This document shows, in pieces, positions 17,832 to 26,568 of a stretch of 64,000 nucleotides of DNA. The notes under the pieces were generated by a model. It ran no database searches. It saw nothing but the letters and a program-made list of their open reading frames with translations, and was not told the DNA's origin. The position numbers and the translations under genes were made by a program. The stretch's first letter is position 1. Every line of letters begins with the position of its first letter. Source of the stretch: Treponema primitia ZAS-1 (GTDB lineage: Bacteria; Spirochaetota; Spirochaetia; Treponematales; Breznakiellaceae); NCBI RefSeq assembly GCF_000297095.1, contig NZ_AEEA01000048.1:1-64000 (forward strand). The letters are read 5' to 3'.

Positions 17832-17905
17832 TGGGCCTTCCTGGACTTGAACCAGGGACCTACGGATTATGAGTCCGCAGCTCTAACCAACTGAGCCAAA
17901 GGCCC
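17832..17905 (-). tRNA. tRNA with CAU anticodon, probably tRNA-Ile2 (lysidine type), possibly tRNA-Met
   Basis: A complete 74-nt cloverleaf on the minus strand: acceptor GGGCCUU/AAGGCCC with discriminator A, D-stem GCUC/GAGC, anticodon stem GCGGA/UCCGU with loop CUCAUAA, and T-stem CCUGG/CCAGG. CCA is not encoded. Acceptor pairs C4-G69 and C5-G68 are positive determinants for the lysidine synthase TilS in E. coli and are absent from elongator tRNA-Met, so Ile2 decoding AUA is favoured. Elongator Met cannot be excluded from sequence alone. Confidence 0.9.
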
Positions 17906-17958
17906 ACTAAATTACCTAACAAAACCTTTCAAACACCGGCCAGGGACAGTACTAAGTT

Positions 17959-17987
17959 TTTATACCCTAAACAATCAAAAAAGTCAA
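17959..17987 (-). promoter_or_regulatory. tRNA promoter
   Basis: On the minus strand TTGACT (17982-17987) and TATAAA (17959-17964) are separated by exactly 17 nt, a near-consensus promoter about 50 nt upstream of the mature tRNA. Confidence 0.75.
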
Positions 17988-18053
17988 TTCATCGGCGACT
18001 TTTTTTGGGTATGGGCTATGGACTTTTAGAGAACGAGGGGAAACAGACGCCTA

Positions 18054-18251
18054 TCAGCGCTGGGGGCGGGCATAGGCAGGGGAAGGGTTTTGTTTAGAGC
18101 TGCCAGCCGTGGAGGGGCTAGAAGGCTCGTGTACAAGGCAATCTTCGTCATATTCCCTCATTTCGGCATCGCTGATAATGCCAGCCTGGTGCCAATCCTT
18201 CGCTTGCTCATGACAAACCATCAATAATTCGCTTTCATATTTCTTTTTCAT
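18054..18251 (-). CDS. Short putative antitoxin partner of the RelE-type toxin
   Basis: A 65-residue protein beginning MKKKYESELLMVCHEQA, preceded by a GGGGGGAG ribosome site; a start at 18272 is possible but lacks one and overlaps the toxin gene. The N-terminal half (ISDAEMREYDEDCL) resembles the start of HigA-like antitoxins that accompany this toxin family, but the helix-turn-helix region that normally follows is absent. The protein ends in a Ser/Pro-rich tail. It may be a truncated antitoxin or a natural short form that neutralises without binding DNA. It follows the toxin gene by 10 nt. Confidence 0.65.
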   Translation of the reverse strand: MKKKYESELLMVCHEQAKDWHQAGIISDAEMREYDEDCLVHEPSSPSTAGSSKQNPSPAYARPQR

Positions 18252-18261
18252 ATTCTCCCCC

Positions 18262-18624
18262 CTAAATCTCAATCAGTCTTCCGTTTTTCAGTTCGTCTTT
18301 AATATCATCATCGTCAAATGAAAACAAGCGTTTGGCCGACCTTTTCAAGACCCGCAATTCTTTCTCGCTGATATTGGCGAGGACTGACTTTGCAAAGCCA
18401 TACTGAAAAAAGGTCTTGTCCCCGCTTCTGAAGAACACGATAACCCGGTAACCCCCGGATTTCCCTTCCCCCGGACGGGCTACCCACACCTTAAAGACCC
18501 CACCGCCCAGGTCAGCGTCGGCCTGTCCTGCTTCGAGCTGGTCTACCATGCCCTTTAGCTCGGCGTCATTTATACCTTCCTTGGCGGCAAAGCGGTCAAA
18601 TCTGGTATTCTTAAAGGTCCGCAT
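18262..18624 (-). CDS. RelE/HigB-like toxin
   Basis: A 120-residue protein of the RelE-like family that carries FRTGDKTFF-type strands (here VIVFFRSGDKTFFQYGFAKS) and a C-terminal acidic segment. Members are mRNA interferases acting at the ribosome and occur toxin-first with a small downstream partner, as here. A near-consensus promoter lies so close to the ATG at 18624 that the message would be leaderless. Confidence 0.8.
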   Translation of the reverse strand: MRTFKNTRFDRFAAKEGINDAELKGMVDQLEAGQADADLGGGVFKVWVARPGEGKSGGYRVIVFFRSGDKTFFQYGFAKSVLANISEKELRVLKRSAKRLFSFDDDDIKDELKNGRLIEI

Positions 18625-18629
18625 AACAA

Positions 18630-18658
18630 AATATAACCCAAAGGGGTGGACTTTTCAA
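18630..18658 (-). promoter_or_regulatory. Promoter of the RelE-type toxin gene, probably leaderless transcript
   Basis: On the minus strand TTGAAA (18653-18658), a 17-nt spacer and TATATT (18630-18635). The -10 box ends only 5 nt before the start ATG (18624-18622), so transcription should begin at or next to the start codon. Confidence 0.65.
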
Positions 18659-18716
18659 GCTTTTGTATGTACGCCCGGGTCATTAGGTCCGCCGATTTCG
18701 CCGATACCTAAGGTAT

Positions 18717-19988
18717 ATGCGACAAGTTCCTGGTTCTGCTGCCCGATTCTTCTTGCCTGCCCTGGTCCTGGCGGTCTTGGCTGTTGTTGCTCCCGGTGTC
18801 TGGGGGGAAGACGTGGGTTCCTTTCGGTTTGCCTATAAGCATGCGGCGGGGGACCGGTACCGGATTCTCTCGACGGTACATGAGGAAGGGTATGTAAACC
18901 GAAAGCTGAGTCTAAGGTCGGAGATTTTGAACCGGATTGCCGTGGAGGTTGTGGAGGCCAGGGGTGGGACTGGCCGGCACCGGGCGGTTTTCCAGACTGC
19001 GGAACGGGCTTTGCGGACAGAACCGGCTGTTCGGTCCGACGGATACGCTGAGGGGCAGAGTTATCAATGGGAACGGGAGTATGAATCGGAGTTTCAGCGG
19101 GATGCGCGGGGGTATATCACCATAGACCGGCGTTTTTATATGCCCGTGGTGAGGAATGTACCGGTTTTTCCGGATCGGGATATCAAAGTTGGGGATTCCT
19201 GGAGCGCTGAAGGACACGAAATGCACGATTTTCGGGATAGTTTCGGCATTTCCGAGCCTTACCGGATTCCTTTTACGGCGAATTATACTTTTTTAGGGGA
19301 GCAGGAATGGAAGGGGAGGCCGTATCCGGCCTTTTCGGTGTCCTACCGGATATTTTCGGAGCCTAATCCTGTGGCGGGCAGGATATGGCCGCGGCGTATC
19401 CTGGGGGCCTCGGATCAGAGGGTGTTCTGGGATTTCGCTCTGGGTCAGGCTGTGGCCTATACCGAAACCTTCCGCATGATCTTTGAGCTTTCCGACGGGC
19501 GGACCGTGGAATATTGCGGGACCGCTGAGGCTGAGATTGTTGAGTCGCCCCGTATGGATAAGGAACAGGCGGTACGGGACATTAACCGGGATATCGCAGA
19601 CCTGGGCATAGCCGACGCTTCGGCGCGGATTGTGGACGAGGGGATAACCATCAGCCTGGAAAATGTGCAGTTTCAGGCGGAATCGGCGGTACTTTTGCCG
19701 GAAGAGCGGGCTAAGCTGGCTAAAATCAGCGAGATACTGCGACGATATCCGAACCGGGACATCCTGGTGGGCGGCCATACGGCGCTGGCGGGGACTGAGG
19801 CGGGGCGGATGCAGCTTTCCCAGGATAGGGCTGCCTCGGTGGCGGAGTACCTGATCGCCGGGAAGGTGCGGGGACCGGAGCGGATGGTGGTCCGGGGTTA
19901 CGGCGCTGAAAAGCCCCTGGGGGATAACCGTACCGAGGCAGGACGGCGGAGGAACCGGCGGGTGGAAATTACCATACTTGAAAACTAA
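18717..19988 (+). CDS. OmpA-family protein, exported
   Basis: A 423-residue protein with a signal peptide (residues ~1-30, ending APGVWGED) followed by ~270 residues of unclassified beta-rich sequence. The C-terminal OmpA/MotB peptidoglycan-binding domain spans ~310-420, visible as VGGHTALAGTEAGR, LSQDRAASVAEYL and RRRNRRVEI. It should sit in the periplasm or outer membrane and contact peptidoglycan. The start ATG has TAAGG upstream. It is followed 28 nt later by the prs gene. Confidence 0.85.
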   Translation: MRQVPGSAARFFLPALVLAVLAVVAPGVWGEDVGSFRFAYKHAAGDRYRILSTVHEEGYVNRKLSLRSEILNRIAVEVVEARGGTGRHRAVFQTAERALRTEPAVRSDGYAEGQSYQWEREYESEFQRDARGYITIDRRFYMPVVRNVPVFPDRDIKVGDSWSAEGHEMHDFRDSFGISEPYRIPFTANYTFLGEQEWKGRPYPAFSVSYRIFSEPNPVAGRIWPRRILGASDQRVFWDFALGQAVAYTETFRMIFELSDGRTVEYCGTAEAEIVESPRMDKEQAVRDINRDIADLGIADASARIVDEGITISLENVQFQAESAVLLPEERAKLAKISEILRRYPNRDILVGGHTALAGTEAGRMQLSQDRAASVAEYLIAGKVRGPERMVVRGYGAEKPLGDNRTEAGRRRNRRVEITILEN

Positions 19989-20016
19989 GCTCTGATGTGG
20001 TATTACCATACTACCG

Positions 20017-21258
20017 ATGAATTATTCTAATCCGGCAAATCTTGCCGTCCTAGCATGTCCTGGTGGGGAAGTATTTGCCGATGAAGTGATCCTTCATCTG
20101 AAAAAGTACTACCGTCATAAATACGATGCAACCGTGTCCGATCTGGTTCGGCAGTACAATATGAACACCGATGACGTGGTCCGGCAGATCAACTTTATCA
20201 ACGATGCGGGGCCCCTTACATCCCTTGCCCAGGGGGGCTTCCTCAAGTACCACACACCCCAATTCAAGGTTCCCGCCCGGTTTACCATGTTTCCCAACGG
20301 GGAGCTTAAAGCGGAAATTCTGGAATCTATCCGGGGGAAGGACATTTATATCGTCCAGGATGTGGAAAATCGCTATCCCCTGAGTTTTAATGACGGCAGC
20401 CTGACCAGGGCGCTTTCGATCAACGATCACCTGATGAGTATATTTGTTACCGTGGATGCGGTAAAACAGGCCGGGGCCGATAGGGTTACCCTGGTAATCC
20501 CCACCTACCCCTATTCCCGGCAGCACAAGCGGAAGGGGCGGGAAGGGCTTACCGCCAGCAGGGTGGGGGGTATCCTGGAATCCCTGGGGGTGAACCGGAT
20601 TATCACCCTGGATATCCATTCCCGGGAAATCGTAAACGCCTTCAAATTTATGCGACTGGAAAATCTCCATGCCAGTTATCAGATTATACGGCAGCTTTCC
20701 AAGGTTACGGAGATTCGCGGGGACGATCTGGTGGTGGTTTCTCCGGATACCGGGGCGGTGGACCGGAACAAGTTTTACGCTACGGCCTTTAAAAAACCCC
20801 TGGCGCTGCTGTACAAGGAACGGGACTATTCCCGGGTAACCAAGGACGCCATGGAAAACAATATTTCCGAGATTAAGCTCCTGGGTAATGTTTCGGGGAA
20901 GACCGTGTTTATGGCCGACGATATGCTGGGTACCGGGGGTACCCTCCTCAAGGCCATGCAATTTCTCAAGGATCAGGGGGCCCGGCAGGTAATTGCCGCC
21001 ATCAGCCTTCCCATGTTTTCCGGAAACGCTATCACTTATTTTGACCAGGCCTACAAGGACGGTCTTTTTTACCGCATCATCGGGACCAACGCGATCTACC
21101 AGGAAGAGCTCTTGAAGCGTGAATGGTATGTGAGCGTGAATATCACCAAACTGTTTGCCCAGACTATTTCCCGGCTCCATCAGGGCCTTTCCCTTAGTTC
21201 TCTTCTGGATAATCGGGCTATCATAGAAAAACGCCTCGCAGATAACCGGTCCTTATGA
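20017..21258 (+). CDS. prs: Ribose-phosphate pyrophosphokinase (PRPP synthetase), extended form
   Basis: A 413-residue enzyme making PRPP from ribose-5-phosphate and ATP. The pyrophosphate/ATP motifs are clear: PTYPYSRQHKRKGRE (flexible loop), LDIHSREI, VVSPDTGAVDR and the PRPP loop MADDMLGTGGT. Typical bacterial enzymes are ~315 residues. Here about 70 extra residues are inserted between ACPGGEVFADE and FPNGELKAEI near the N-terminus, and the C-terminus is also longer. The extra segment is predicted helical and of unknown role. The stop overlaps the next start by 4 nt. Confidence 0.93.
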   Translation: MNYSNPANLAVLACPGGEVFADEVILHLKKYYRHKYDATVSDLVRQYNMNTDDVVRQINFINDAGPLTSLAQGGFLKYHTPQFKVPARFTMFPNGELKAEILESIRGKDIYIVQDVENRYPLSFNDGSLTRALSINDHLMSIFVTVDAVKQAGADRVTLVIPTYPYSRQHKRKGREGLTASRVGGILESLGVNRIITLDIHSREIVNAFKFMRLENLHASYQIIRQLSKVTEIRGDDLVVVSPDTGAVDRNKFYATAFKKPLALLYKERDYSRVTKDAMENNISEIKLLGNVSGKTVFMADDMLGTGGTLLKAMQFLKDQGARQVIAAISLPMFSGNAITYFDQAYKDGLFYRIIGTNAIYQEELLKREWYVSVNITKLFAQTISRLHQGLSLSSLLDNRAIIEKRLADNRSL

Positions 21259-22610
21259 GTTCTCTCCGGACCATACTCTGCGCCGACATCGGTACATCAT
21301 CCCTAAAAGCCGCTCTTATCGATACGGATGGTCATTCCCATGGTTTTTCCCGGGAGGCCTATGTTGCCGCCGGAAGTACCGGACCGGTAACGGCGGACCA
21401 CTGGGAGCGGGCTTTGGCGCGGGCCCTGGGGGTACTCCTTGCCCAGGCCGATGTATGCAAACCTGATGCAATCTGCGTATCCGGAAACGGTCCCACCCTG
21501 GTTCCCCTGACTAAGAACGGTGAAACCCTGGCCTCCCTGCACTGGTACCAGGGGCCCCTGGGTACTACTGCCCCGCAGAAGGAGGGGGCCCCCGCGATAC
21601 GGTCCTTCTTTCTGCCCCATGCGCTGCGCTTTCTCCGGGAACATCCGGGGGATTATGAAAAAACCCGGTATCTTTTTTCCGCCCAGGAATGGCTTTCCTG
21701 GCGCTTAGGGGCGGATGCGGTGACGGCGCTCCCCGCATCCTACGGGCCCTATTACTGGGACGCCGCCCAATGCGGCATACTGGGTTTGGATATGGGGAAG
21801 TTCCCTCCCTTTGTGGACCTGGGGACCGTTATAGGCCGTCTTGCTCCGGAGGCGGTCCGCCGTTTAAGCGGTTTGGCCGGGGGCTTCCCGGAGGAACGGC
21901 TGCCCATGGGGATACCCATCATCGCCGGGGGTTCCGACTTTATCATGGCCCTCATCGGGACCGGGACGGTTGAGCCGGGCATGGTTTGTGACCGGGCGGG
22001 TACCTCCGAGGGGATAAACTTTTGCGCAGGGAACGTCGTTACAAATAGTGCGGAGCTTCGGGTTTTGCCCCACGTGAATCCTGGTTACCGGAATATCAGT
22101 GTTATCATCCCATCATCGGGGCGGCTCTTTGAGCGGTACCGGACCCTGAGCGGTCAGGAACAGCGTCCCTACGAGGATACCCTGGCGGAACTTATTCCCG
22201 AAGGCAGGATCCTGGATCCGGCGGAACTGGGACAGGCGGTACTGATGGCCATGGGTTTTGAGGTGAGGGCCGCCATGGACACCCTGGGCCGGCATGGGTT
22301 TCCGGTATCGGAGATGCGCCTTTCCGGAGGGCAGAGTAAAAGCCGCCGCTGGAATCAGCTCAAGGCGGATCTGACCGGTTCTGCCCTGTTGGTTCCGGAA
22401 CAACGGGATGGCGAGTTGGCCGGGGACGCGGTTCTGGGGGCCATAGCCCTGGGGGAAGCGGCGGATTTGCGGGAAGGTATAGGGCGGATTGTGCATATAC
22501 AGGAACGATACATCCCGAACACCCATACTGCGGCGATTTACGGACAGCGCTTTCAGAACCGCCGGGAACTGCGGGATAGGGTAGGGGAGGCGCTTCATGA
22601 AGTATTATAA
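21255..22610 (+). CDS. FGGY-family carbohydrate kinase (xylulokinase-like)
   Basis: A 451-residue sugar kinase. The N-terminal phosphate motif is ADIGTSSLKAALID, followed by substrate-loop HWYQGP and the C-terminal ATP-binding motifs (MRLSGGQSKSRRWNQLKADL and GDAVLGAIAL). It most resembles xylulokinase-like members, but residues fixing the substrate cannot be read with certainty. The gene is translationally coupled to prs (4-nt overlap) and to the HAD gene (14-nt overlap), suggesting a pentose-to-PRPP or salvage link. Confidence 0.87.
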   Translation: MSSLRTILCADIGTSSLKAALIDTDGHSHGFSREAYVAAGSTGPVTADHWERALARALGVLLAQADVCKPDAICVSGNGPTLVPLTKNGETLASLHWYQGPLGTTAPQKEGAPAIRSFFLPHALRFLREHPGDYEKTRYLFSAQEWLSWRLGADAVTALPASYGPYYWDAAQCGILGLDMGKFPPFVDLGTVIGRLAPEAVRRLSGLAGGFPEERLPMGIPIIAGGSDFIMALIGTGTVEPGMVCDRAGTSEGINFCAGNVVTNSAELRVLPHVNPGYRNISVIIPSSGRLFERYRTLSGQEQRPYEDTLAELIPEGRILDPAELGQAVLMAMGFEVRAAMDTLGRHGFPVSEMRLSGGQSKSRRWNQLKADLTGSALLVPEQRDGELAGDAVLGAIALGEAADLREGIGRIVHIQERYIPNTHTAAIYGQRFQNRRELRDRVGEALHEVL

Positions 22611-23259
22611 ACTTCCCGCCAAAATATCGGCCCTCATCTTTGACATGGACGGAACCCTCTACACCCACGATGCGTACCTTCGCTTTCAGATCGACAGCCC
22701 CATTGAACGGCTTGCCAATATCCGGGGGCTCAGTTTTGAAAAAATGAAGGAAGAAATTGCCGGATTCCGCCGTCATTGGGCGGAAACACACGGGGGAAAA
22801 CAGGTAAGCCTGGGTAATCTTTTTAAGGAAGCCTTTGGTATTTCCATTGAAGAGAGCATACGCTGGCGGGAGGAACTCTACGAACCTGCCCAATACCTTA
22901 AGCCGGACCTCAAACTCCGGGAAACCCTGGCCTCACTTTCAGCATCATCCCTTACCCTGGGGGTGCTCACCAATAACCCCGTTCTGGTGGCCCGGAAGAC
23001 CCTGGCCTGTCTGGGTGTGGAGGACCTTTTCCCGGTAATAGTCGGCCTGGATACCTGCGGCGTCTCCAAGCCCCACGAAAAGCCCCTGCGCAGGGCCGCG
23101 GAACTGCTTGGCGCCCCTGTTGAAGCCTGTGTTTCCATCGGCGACCGCTACGACATCGACCTTGCGCTGCCCCTGGAACTTGGTATGGGGGGCATCCTGG
23201 TAGATGGGGTGGAGGATGTGTACAAAGTTCCTTCCATTTTGCCCGGAGGAACGGCCTAA
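22597..23259 (+). CDS. HAD-superfamily phosphatase
   Basis: A 220-residue haloacid-dehalogenase hydrolase of the phosphoglycolate/beta-phosphoglucomutase type. Motif I is IFDMDGTLYTHD, motif II the Thr in GVLTNNPV, motif III the Lys in SKPHEKPLRRA and motif IV GDRYDIDLALP. A helical cap domain sits between motifs I and II. It overlaps the FGGY kinase by 14 nt. The substrate is not determined; a sugar phosphate is likely from the operon context. Confidence 0.87.
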   Translation: MKYYKLPAKISALIFDMDGTLYTHDAYLRFQIDSPIERLANIRGLSFEKMKEEIAGFRRHWAETHGGKQVSLGNLFKEAFGISIEESIRWREELYEPAQYLKPDLKLRETLASLSASSLTLGVLTNNPVLVARKTLACLGVEDLFPVIVGLDTCGVSKPHEKPLRRAAELLGAPVEACVSIGDRYDIDLALPLELGMGGILVDGVEDVYKVPSILPGGTA

Positions 23260-23296
23260 GCTTGACCGTTCCGGTTTTTCATGCCACCCTTAACCA

Positions 23297-24409
23297 ATGA
23301 ACCTTGACGATTTCGCGGCAGCCATGGCGAATATCTGTTCCCATAGCCTTGTTGCCCCCGGACGGCCTCTGGTGTGGACCATCATTGCCAACCCTAAGGC
23401 GGGGGGCTTTACCATCGGTTCCCGGTGGAAGCGGCATTACGCGGCCTTGAAAAGTTATATGGAGAAGGCGGCAGCCAATCCTTTGCGGGAAAATGCGGGG
23501 CCGTCCCAAGCTGCTCTGGATGCCGACCCGGGCAGGGGCAGCCTCGGCAGGCTGGGGCTGGTCCCTACCACGGGGCCGGGAACTGCGGGCAAAATCGTCA
23601 AGGCCCTTCTGGATGATGCGGTTTCGGCCCATGGCGGAAAGCAGTCCCCCTTCAATCTTATCCTTACCGCCGGGGGGGACGGGACCAGTCTGGAAGCTCT
23701 GACGGCGCTTTATTCGGCGCCGGCGGCCCTGCGTGCAAACTTTGGCGTGCTCAGGCTTCCCATGGGGACCGGTAACGACGGCGCCGATGGCCGGGAACTG
23801 GAAAACGTGCTGGGCCGGCTTATATATCCTTCGAAGATCGAATACGCCCGGGCGGTACGGCTTACCACGGCTACGCCGCGGAAGGGTCCCTTCCTGGCCT
23901 TCAATATCCTTTCGGTGGGCCTGGATGCCTTTGTTACCCATATGACCAATAAGATGAAGGGTAAGCTGCCCGGGGACTCCTACAAGCTTTGGGTGGATAT
24001 CGCCTCCCTGCTCTACGACCGGATCTACCGGGTGGGTCCCATGGATGTTTCGATATACGATGAGGCGGGCCGTCAGGTGGAGAGCTTTGACGAGCGGGTT
24101 CTTCTTTTAGCGGTGGGCGCCACCGGCCACCGTAGCTACGGTTCCAACAAGCGGATACTCCCGGATGATCGTAACGTTTGTGTGGTTGAGCAGATGTCCC
24201 TGTTCCGCAAGGTGGCGTTGAAGGGACTTTTTACCACCGGGGAGCATATCCACAAGCCGGAATCAAAGCTGTTCAACGCCCACCGGGTGGAGTTCCGGGG
24301 CGAAAACCCCATCCTGGCCCAGATGGACGGAGAAACGGTGCTGCTCAAACCGGAGGACTTCCCCGCCGCCATAGAGCTGACCGAACTTGCCATACCGGTA
24401 CTTACGTAA
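23297..24409 (+). CDS. Diacylglycerol-kinase-like (DAGK catalytic domain) protein
   Basis: A 370-residue lipid- or NAD-kinase-fold protein. DAGK motifs visible are IANPKAGG, the nucleotide loop LTAGGDGTSLEAL and LPMGTGNDGADG. The C-terminal domain is beta-rich as in YegS/DgkB. It probably phosphorylates a lipid alcohol at the inner membrane face; a different small-molecule target is possible. It lies 37 nt after the HAD gene and runs into the convergent DUF4954 gene with an 8-nt overlap. Confidence 0.8.
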   Translation: MNLDDFAAAMANICSHSLVAPGRPLVWTIIANPKAGGFTIGSRWKRHYAALKSYMEKAAANPLRENAGPSQAALDADPGRGSLGRLGLVPTTGPGTAGKIVKALLDDAVSAHGGKQSPFNLILTAGGDGTSLEALTALYSAPAALRANFGVLRLPMGTGNDGADGRELENVLGRLIYPSKIEYARAVRLTTATPRKGPFLAFNILSVGLDAFVTHMTNKMKGKLPGDSYKLWVDIASLLYDRIYRVGPMDVSIYDEAGRQVESFDERVLLLAVGATGHRSYGSNKRILPDDRNVCVVEQMSLFRKVALKGLFTTGEHIHKPESKLFNAHRVEFRGENPILAQMDGETVLLKPEDFPAAIELTELAIPVLT

Positions 24410-26552
24410 GCCGATCTTTTAACAGTTTTACTGTTTCTTCGAACTGCCCCAGCTTTTCCCTGGTCAGTTTTATAAAAAAGTTATCCTCCACCTTTCCTGC
24501 CACCTGATCCATCTCTTCTTTGTTGCGGTAGGTGATGTTCCGGAAGGGGTCGTGGAAGTCCTTGGCCCGGCTGCAGTAGACCTGATCCGCAACCCAGCGC
24601 TGGGTTTCCAGGGTGTGGTCCAGTTCTGTGATAAAGGCGCCGGTATTGGCAGGCCCCTTACCCTGGAGGTATGTCAGGATCCCCCATGCGTGGCGGGCCT
24701 TATCCAGGGGATAGGCTGCCCAAAATTCGTCGTAGGCTTTGTGGATAGCTGTCCAGCTGTCCAGCCTGCCCTCCCGGATTTGGGCGCGCAGATTATCGAC
24801 ACGGAAGGCGGGAGCGATTTGGCCGCCCATGTTTACCCAGTCTGTAACCCGATTAGTATTACTACCGGATCCTTCCATTTCGGCGGCGAGCCCTGCAAAG
24901 GAAAGGCCCGGGTTTGCTTCCATGTAGGCAATGAGGGTCTTTCCGGCGTAGAAGCGGAGCATCTCCCGGTAGGCGGCGCGGGCTTTTCGGGGTTTGAGGA
25001 GTACCGCCTGCCGCTTATGTTCCAAGCCCGGGGCGGGGATCTCCCCGTCGGCATTATCTTTCGGCTCCACGGGCTGGCCCGCAGCTTCCAGCCAAGTTTC
25101 CATCTGCCCAAGGGCGGCGATGATTTCCTCCGCCGTGTCCGGGGCCAGGTAGTCCGTCTCGATGTGCTGGACCTTGGTAACCCGTTTGTCCCGGTCCGTG
25201 GCCTTCCAGGAATTCCGCTCCAGGGCGTAGAGATTGTACATCCAGAAATAGGCGGGCATCACCTCCAGCCGGTCCTTCTGCACATTGTTGTTCACCAGGG
25301 AGAAGGGGAGGGTGATGTTGAGCTCCCGGGGGTAATCCCCCTTGGCAATGATAACAAAACCGGCAAAGCGGCTGGAATGTTTCAGGCTTACCGAAAGACC
25401 CGGCCAGAAACCGCGGCCCGCACGGATCTCCCCGTCATTAGCCCTGCTGTTGTGGTTGGACCCGATGGTCGACCCTGCGGCGAGATTGGAAAGCCCCTGA
25501 ACCAGGGCGGCGATGAGGAAAGAATTGTTGTGGTGCTGTTCATGGATGGGGAAAATCAGGTTGTTAAGAATTTCGCAGCAGGAGACGGTGGAATTATCCC
25601 CCAGGACGGAATGGATCAGCCGGGCGCCGTACTTGAGGTTGCTCCGCCTGCCCATGACAAAGCGCACCGCCTTGGAACCGTAGAAGGCGTGGCATGCGTA
25701 ACCCACAATGCCGTTTATCATCTCCACCCCTTCCCCGATCTGGCTGGGTTCATCCTCCGATGAAAGGATAGACAGGTTCTTGAGCTTATTGGCCCCCTTG
25801 ATATAGGCCGCTTCCCCCACGGCCACATCCTTAATTACCCCGCAGCTTTTTATAACCGACCCGGAACCGACTATCCCATAAAGCCCGCGCCTGCTGTCGT
25901 AGTTTTTCTGTGTAATGTCCCGTAGTTTTTCTGTCAATTCCGTATCATCCCGGTAGCAGGCCCAGAGATAGGCGTCGGCGCATATCATATCCGTGAAGGC
26001 CAGGATGGACCGGCCCCCCGCTTCGTTCATCACATCGATCCAGACCCGGATATCCTCATCCTCACCGTCCTTGATTACCCCGTTGCCGAATTTTGCGTGG
26101 TTGGTGGTCTGCATCTCGTCTATCCGGGAAAGGATAACCCGGTCGCCGATGATGTAGTGGGAAATGAAAGGACAGTCCTGGATGGTGGTATTGTCCCCGA
26201 TGTCGCAGGAAATCACCGTACTGTTCCGTATACCCACAGGGATGTTGTAATCGTGGTGCCGCAGGAGCATTTCCTGCAGCGCCCCCAGGCGTATAAGCCC
26301 GTAAAAGTTTGAATTCCGGATCAACGCCGGATCAAAGGGATCGCTTACCAAAAAATTATCCCAATCGGAACAGAAGTTATCGTTCTTAACCAGGATTTCT
26401 ATTTCCTGGACCTTGAGCTTGCGCCAGGTCCTTTTCGGTCCCCGGATCTGCTCATTCCGCAGCCAGTATTCGTCCTTCCCCGCCGGGATATATGCCGGGG
26501 GAATAAAATCATAACCATAACGTTCAGGCGCCTGCGCCGAAATTTCAGTCAT
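24402..26552 (-). CDS. DUF4954 family protein (left-handed beta-helix)
   Basis: A 716-residue protein matching DUF4954, typical of spirochaetes and Bacteroidetes. Residues ~110-420 show the hexapeptide periodicity of a left-handed beta-helix (for example IGDNTTIQDCPFISHYIIGD and VLGDNSTVSCCEIL) of sugar-nucleotide acyl/nucleotidyltransferase relatives. The C-terminal third is helical. A role in nucleotide-sugar or acyl transfer is possible but unproven. It is followed upstream by the MATE gene, 16 nt away on the same strand. Confidence 0.85.
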   Translation of the reverse strand: MTEISAQAPERYGYDFIPPAYIPAGKDEYWLRNEQIRGPKRTWRKLKVQEIEILVKNDNFCSDWDNFLVSDPFDPALIRNSNFYGLIRLGALQEMLLRHHDYNIPVGIRNSTVISCDIGDNTTIQDCPFISHYIIGDRVILSRIDEMQTTNHAKFGNGVIKDGEDEDIRVWIDVMNEAGGRSILAFTDMICADAYLWACYRDDTELTEKLRDITQKNYDSRRGLYGIVGSGSVIKSCGVIKDVAVGEAAYIKGANKLKNLSILSSEDEPSQIGEGVEMINGIVGYACHAFYGSKAVRFVMGRRSNLKYGARLIHSVLGDNSTVSCCEILNNLIFPIHEQHHNNSFLIAALVQGLSNLAAGSTIGSNHNSRANDGEIRAGRGFWPGLSVSLKHSSRFAGFVIIAKGDYPRELNITLPFSLVNNNVQKDRLEVMPAYFWMYNLYALERNSWKATDRDKRVTKVQHIETDYLAPDTAEEIIAALGQMETWLEAAGQPVEPKDNADGEIPAPGLEHKRQAVLLKPRKARAAYREMLRFYAGKTLIAYMEANPGLSFAGLAAEMEGSGSNTNRVTDWVNMGGQIAPAFRVDNLRAQIREGRLDSWTAIHKAYDEFWAAYPLDKARHAWGILTYLQGKGPANTGAFITELDHTLETQRWVADQVYCSRAKDFHDPFRNITYRNKEEMDQVAGKVEDNFFIKLTREKLGQFEETVKLLKDRLT

Positions 26553-26568
26553 TATCTTCTCCTTCGCT

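Noticed and set aside
20050..21180. 376-codon frame antisense to prs
   Set aside because: PRPP synthetase motifs on the plus strand are unambiguous; the antisense frame has no recognisable domain.
24552..25763. 403-codon frame antisense to the DUF4954 gene
   Set aside because: The minus-strand frame matches a known family along its whole length; the plus frame is a GC-rich shadow.
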